DNA from: Mesoterricola sediminis | GTDB taxonomy: Bacteria > Acidobacteriota > Holophagae > Holophagales > Holophagaceae | Length of the DNA stretch: 64,000 nt | Direction of reading: 5' to 3' | Assembly (NCBI RefSeq): GCF_030295425.1 | Contig: NZ_AP027081.1 | Coordinates: 1,550,001-1,614,000, forward strand | In this document: positions 62,470 to 64,000 of the stretch, one piece after another | Layout of the letters: each line of letters starts with the position of its first letter | Numbering within the stretch: the first letter of the stretch is position 1 | The notes under the pieces: model-generated | Database searches by the model: none | The model's input: only the letters and a program-made list of their open reading frames with translations | Told to the model about the DNA's origin: nothing | Translations under genes and position numbers: made by a program

Positions 62470-63603
62470 ATGAATCGCCAACTCGAAGCTGCGCTCGATC
62501 GCTGGCTGGAGGCCCGCCTCCTGGAGCCGGGCCAGGCGGAGGCCATCCGCCGGTTTGAAACGGAAGGGGAGGGGGCCGGGCGGCTCAGGTGGCCGGTGAT
62601 CCTCGCCCTGGCGCTGGGCGTCGTGCTCGTGGGGGCCGGGGTGCTCCTTTTCGTGGCGGCCCACTGGAACGCCCTGGCACCGGGGACGCGCTTCGGGCTG
62701 GTGCTGGCGCTCGGGGCGGGCTTCCACCTGCTGGGCGGGGCGGCCAGGGAGGGGTTCCCGCGGCTGGCCACGGCCCTCCACGGGGTGGGGACCGGGGTGC
62801 TGGGGGCGGGCATCTACCTGGCGGGCCAGATCTTCAACCTGGAGGAGCACTGGCCCGCGGGCCTCCTCCTGTGGACCCTGGGGGCCCTCGCGGGGTGGCT
62901 GATCCTCCGGGACTGGGTGCAGGGGCTCCTGCTGGCCCTCCTCGCGCCGGCGTGGCTGGGCTCGGAATGGGTGGAGGCCATGGACGCCGGGGTGCGCGCG
63001 CACCACGTGTCCCAGCGGGTGCTGGCGGCGGGGCTCCTGGGCTTCGCGGTGACCTACCTCTCCGCCCGCAGGGGACCCGGCGACGGGCTGATGCGGAAGG
63101 CCCTGGCCTGGGCCGGGGGCCTGGGCCTCCTTCCGTTGGGGATCCTGGCGGCGGCCCTGGGGTCGGAGCGCCTGTTCTACGTGGCCGGGCCGGATCCGGC
63201 GCCCGGCCTGGTCTGGGCGGGATGGCTGGGGGCCCTGGGCATTCCGCTGGCGGCGGCCTGGGCCCTCCGGGGCCGGGAGGCCTGGCTGAACGGGGTCGCG
63301 GCCCTGTGGATCCTGGGGCTCCTGAGGCTCGCCAACCATGCCTGGTTCGTCTACGGCTGGTGCGCCCTGGGCGCGGTGGGGCTCGCGGCCTGGGGCCTCC
63401 GCGAGGGGCGGCGGGAGCGGGTCAACCTCGGGGTGGCGGGCTTCGCGCTCACGGTGCTCTGCTTCTACTTCTCGGACGTGATGGACATGCTGGGCCGGAG
63501 CCTGGGGCTCATGGGCCTGGGGATCGTCTTCCTGGCGGGGGGCTGGGGGCTGGAGCGGGTCCGGCGCCGGCTCAACGCGCGCATCGGGGGAGGTGCGGCA
63601 TGA
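62470..63603 (+). CDS. DUF2157 multi-pass membrane protein
   Basis: 377 aa with about ten hydrophobic segments. The N-terminus (LDRWLEARLLEPGQAEAIRRFE, in part) and the first membrane segments VVLVGAGVLLFVAAHWNAL and FHLLGGAA match DUF2157. Such proteins are often encoded next to a GDYXXLXY protein, as here, and the two overlap by 4 nt (ATGA). Function unknown. A short terminator-free gap of 50 bp separates it from the patatin gene. Confidence 0.88.
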   Translation: MNRQLEAALDRWLEARLLEPGQAEAIRRFETEGEGAGRLRWPVILALALGVVLVGAGVLLFVAAHWNALAPGTRFGLVLALGAGFHLLGGAAREGFPRLATALHGVGTGVLGAGIYLAGQIFNLEEHWPAGLLLWTLGALAGWLILRDWVQGLLLALLAPAWLGSEWVEAMDAGVRAHHVSQRVLAAGLLGFAVTYLSARRGPGDGLMRKALAWAGGLGLLPLGILAAALGSERLFYVAGPDPAPGLVWAGWLGALGIPLAAAWALRGREAWLNGVAALWILGLLRLANHAWFVYGWCALGAVGLAAWGLREGRRERVNLGVAGFALTVLCFYFSDVMDMLGRSLGLMGLGIVFLAGGWGLERVRRRLNARIGGGAA

Positions 63604-64000
63604 GGCTCGCGGGCCGATCCCTTCTGCTGGCGGGGGTCCACCTCGCCCTGCTCCTCAGCCTGGGCGGGAAGCTGCTCGTGGACAGGGCCACCCGGCCCCG
63701 GGGCTGGTTCCGGGCGGCCCCGGTGGACCCGATGCTGCCCGTGCGCGGGCGGTACGTGGCCCTGGCCCTGGAGGTGCCCTTGCGGGGCGCCGCGCCCGCG
63801 TCGGCGCTGACGCCCCCGCGTCCCGGCCTCTTCGGGTCCCGTTCGTTCCCGGTGCGGCTGGAGGCCGACGGGGGCATCCACGCGGTGGCCGCGCCGGCGG
63901 ATTCCCGGGGGCCGGACCTGCACTGGGCGACCCTCCCGGACGCGGCCCTGGCGCTGCCCGAGGACCGCCGCTACGTGCGGATCTCCGAGGGGATGGCCTT
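63600..64000 (+). CDS. GDYXXLXY family protein (5' part)
   Basis: The first 133 residues are in the window; the gene continues beyond the right edge. Residues 5-27 form a signal/membrane segment (GRSLLLAGVHLALLLSLGGK). The family motif region reads LPVRGRYVALALEV, a variant of GDYxxLxY in which GD is GR. The ATG overlaps the DUF2157 stop. These paired membrane proteins have no established function. Confidence 0.8.
   Translation, partial: MRLAGRSLLLAGVHLALLLSLGGKLLVDRATRPRGWFRAAPVDPMLPVRGRYVALALEVPLRGAAPASALTPPRPGLFGSRSFPVRLEADGGIHAVAAPADSRGPDLHWATLPDAALALPEDRRYVRISEGMA

Overview
The window is a GC-rich bacterial chromosome segment. Multihaem cytochrome, LytS/LytTR signalling, DUF2157/GDYXXLXY proteins and the general gene style suggest an Acidobacteriota relative of the Holophagaceae (Geothrix/Mesoterricola type); this is an inference from gene content, with no rRNA or ribosomal protein in the window to confirm it.

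Backbone, left part (1-28284): glycine cleavage gcvT-gcvH and a LysM lytic transglycosylase; tRNA-Ala(GGC) with its terminator and an ABC-F ATPase; thymidine kinase; a coaX-birA pair; a methyltransferase and a nitroreductase; an IS5-like insertion sequence carrying a decayed GxxExxY gene; a four-gene minus-strand operon (41-aa membrane peptide, LiaF-like protein, LytS-type kinase, LytTR regulator); a secreted beta-propeller-like protein; a YigZ protein; a six-haem NapC/NirT cytochrome; a Kdo-kinase-like gene, aat and a SpoIID protein; an aldehyde dehydrogenase whose catalytic cysteine is arginine, divergent from a FAD oxidoreductase; an M50 protease; trpS; and tRNA-Lys(CTT).

The tRNA-Lys gene is the target of two integrated islands lying in tandem. 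Its last 51 bp (through the CCA plus four bases) recur exactly at 37732 and 56642. Island 1 (28289-37782) looks like a P4-type satellite: intact tyrosine integrase, AlpA-like regulator, primase/DUF927 helicase, an iteron-like array of 13 GGGAACA/TGTTCCC heptamers, a Nu1-like HTH protein and small unknown genes. Palindromic TGATCAC sites lie at both of its ends.

Island 2 (37783-56692) is an AT-richer cargo island with three IS21-family copies. Two form a large inverted pair; the third cleanly interrupts the island's integrase. Its cargo is the most interesting part of the window. The first module is a potassium-channel-like protein divergent from a PIN-like protein. The second is a translationally coupled two-gene operon: a 1538-aa protein with a SesB-like serine esterase head, a long TPR-like helical middle and a PIN-like tail, followed by a 641-aa unknown partner. 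Both resemble abortive anti-phage defence modules, but I recognise neither as a named system. A ParA remnant and a small partner gene lie between them.

Backbone, right part (56728-64000): a secreted protein with a probable outer-membrane barrel, coupled to a 1020-aa patatin-like phospholipase, then a DUF2157 membrane protein and the start of a GDYXXLXY protein that runs off the window.
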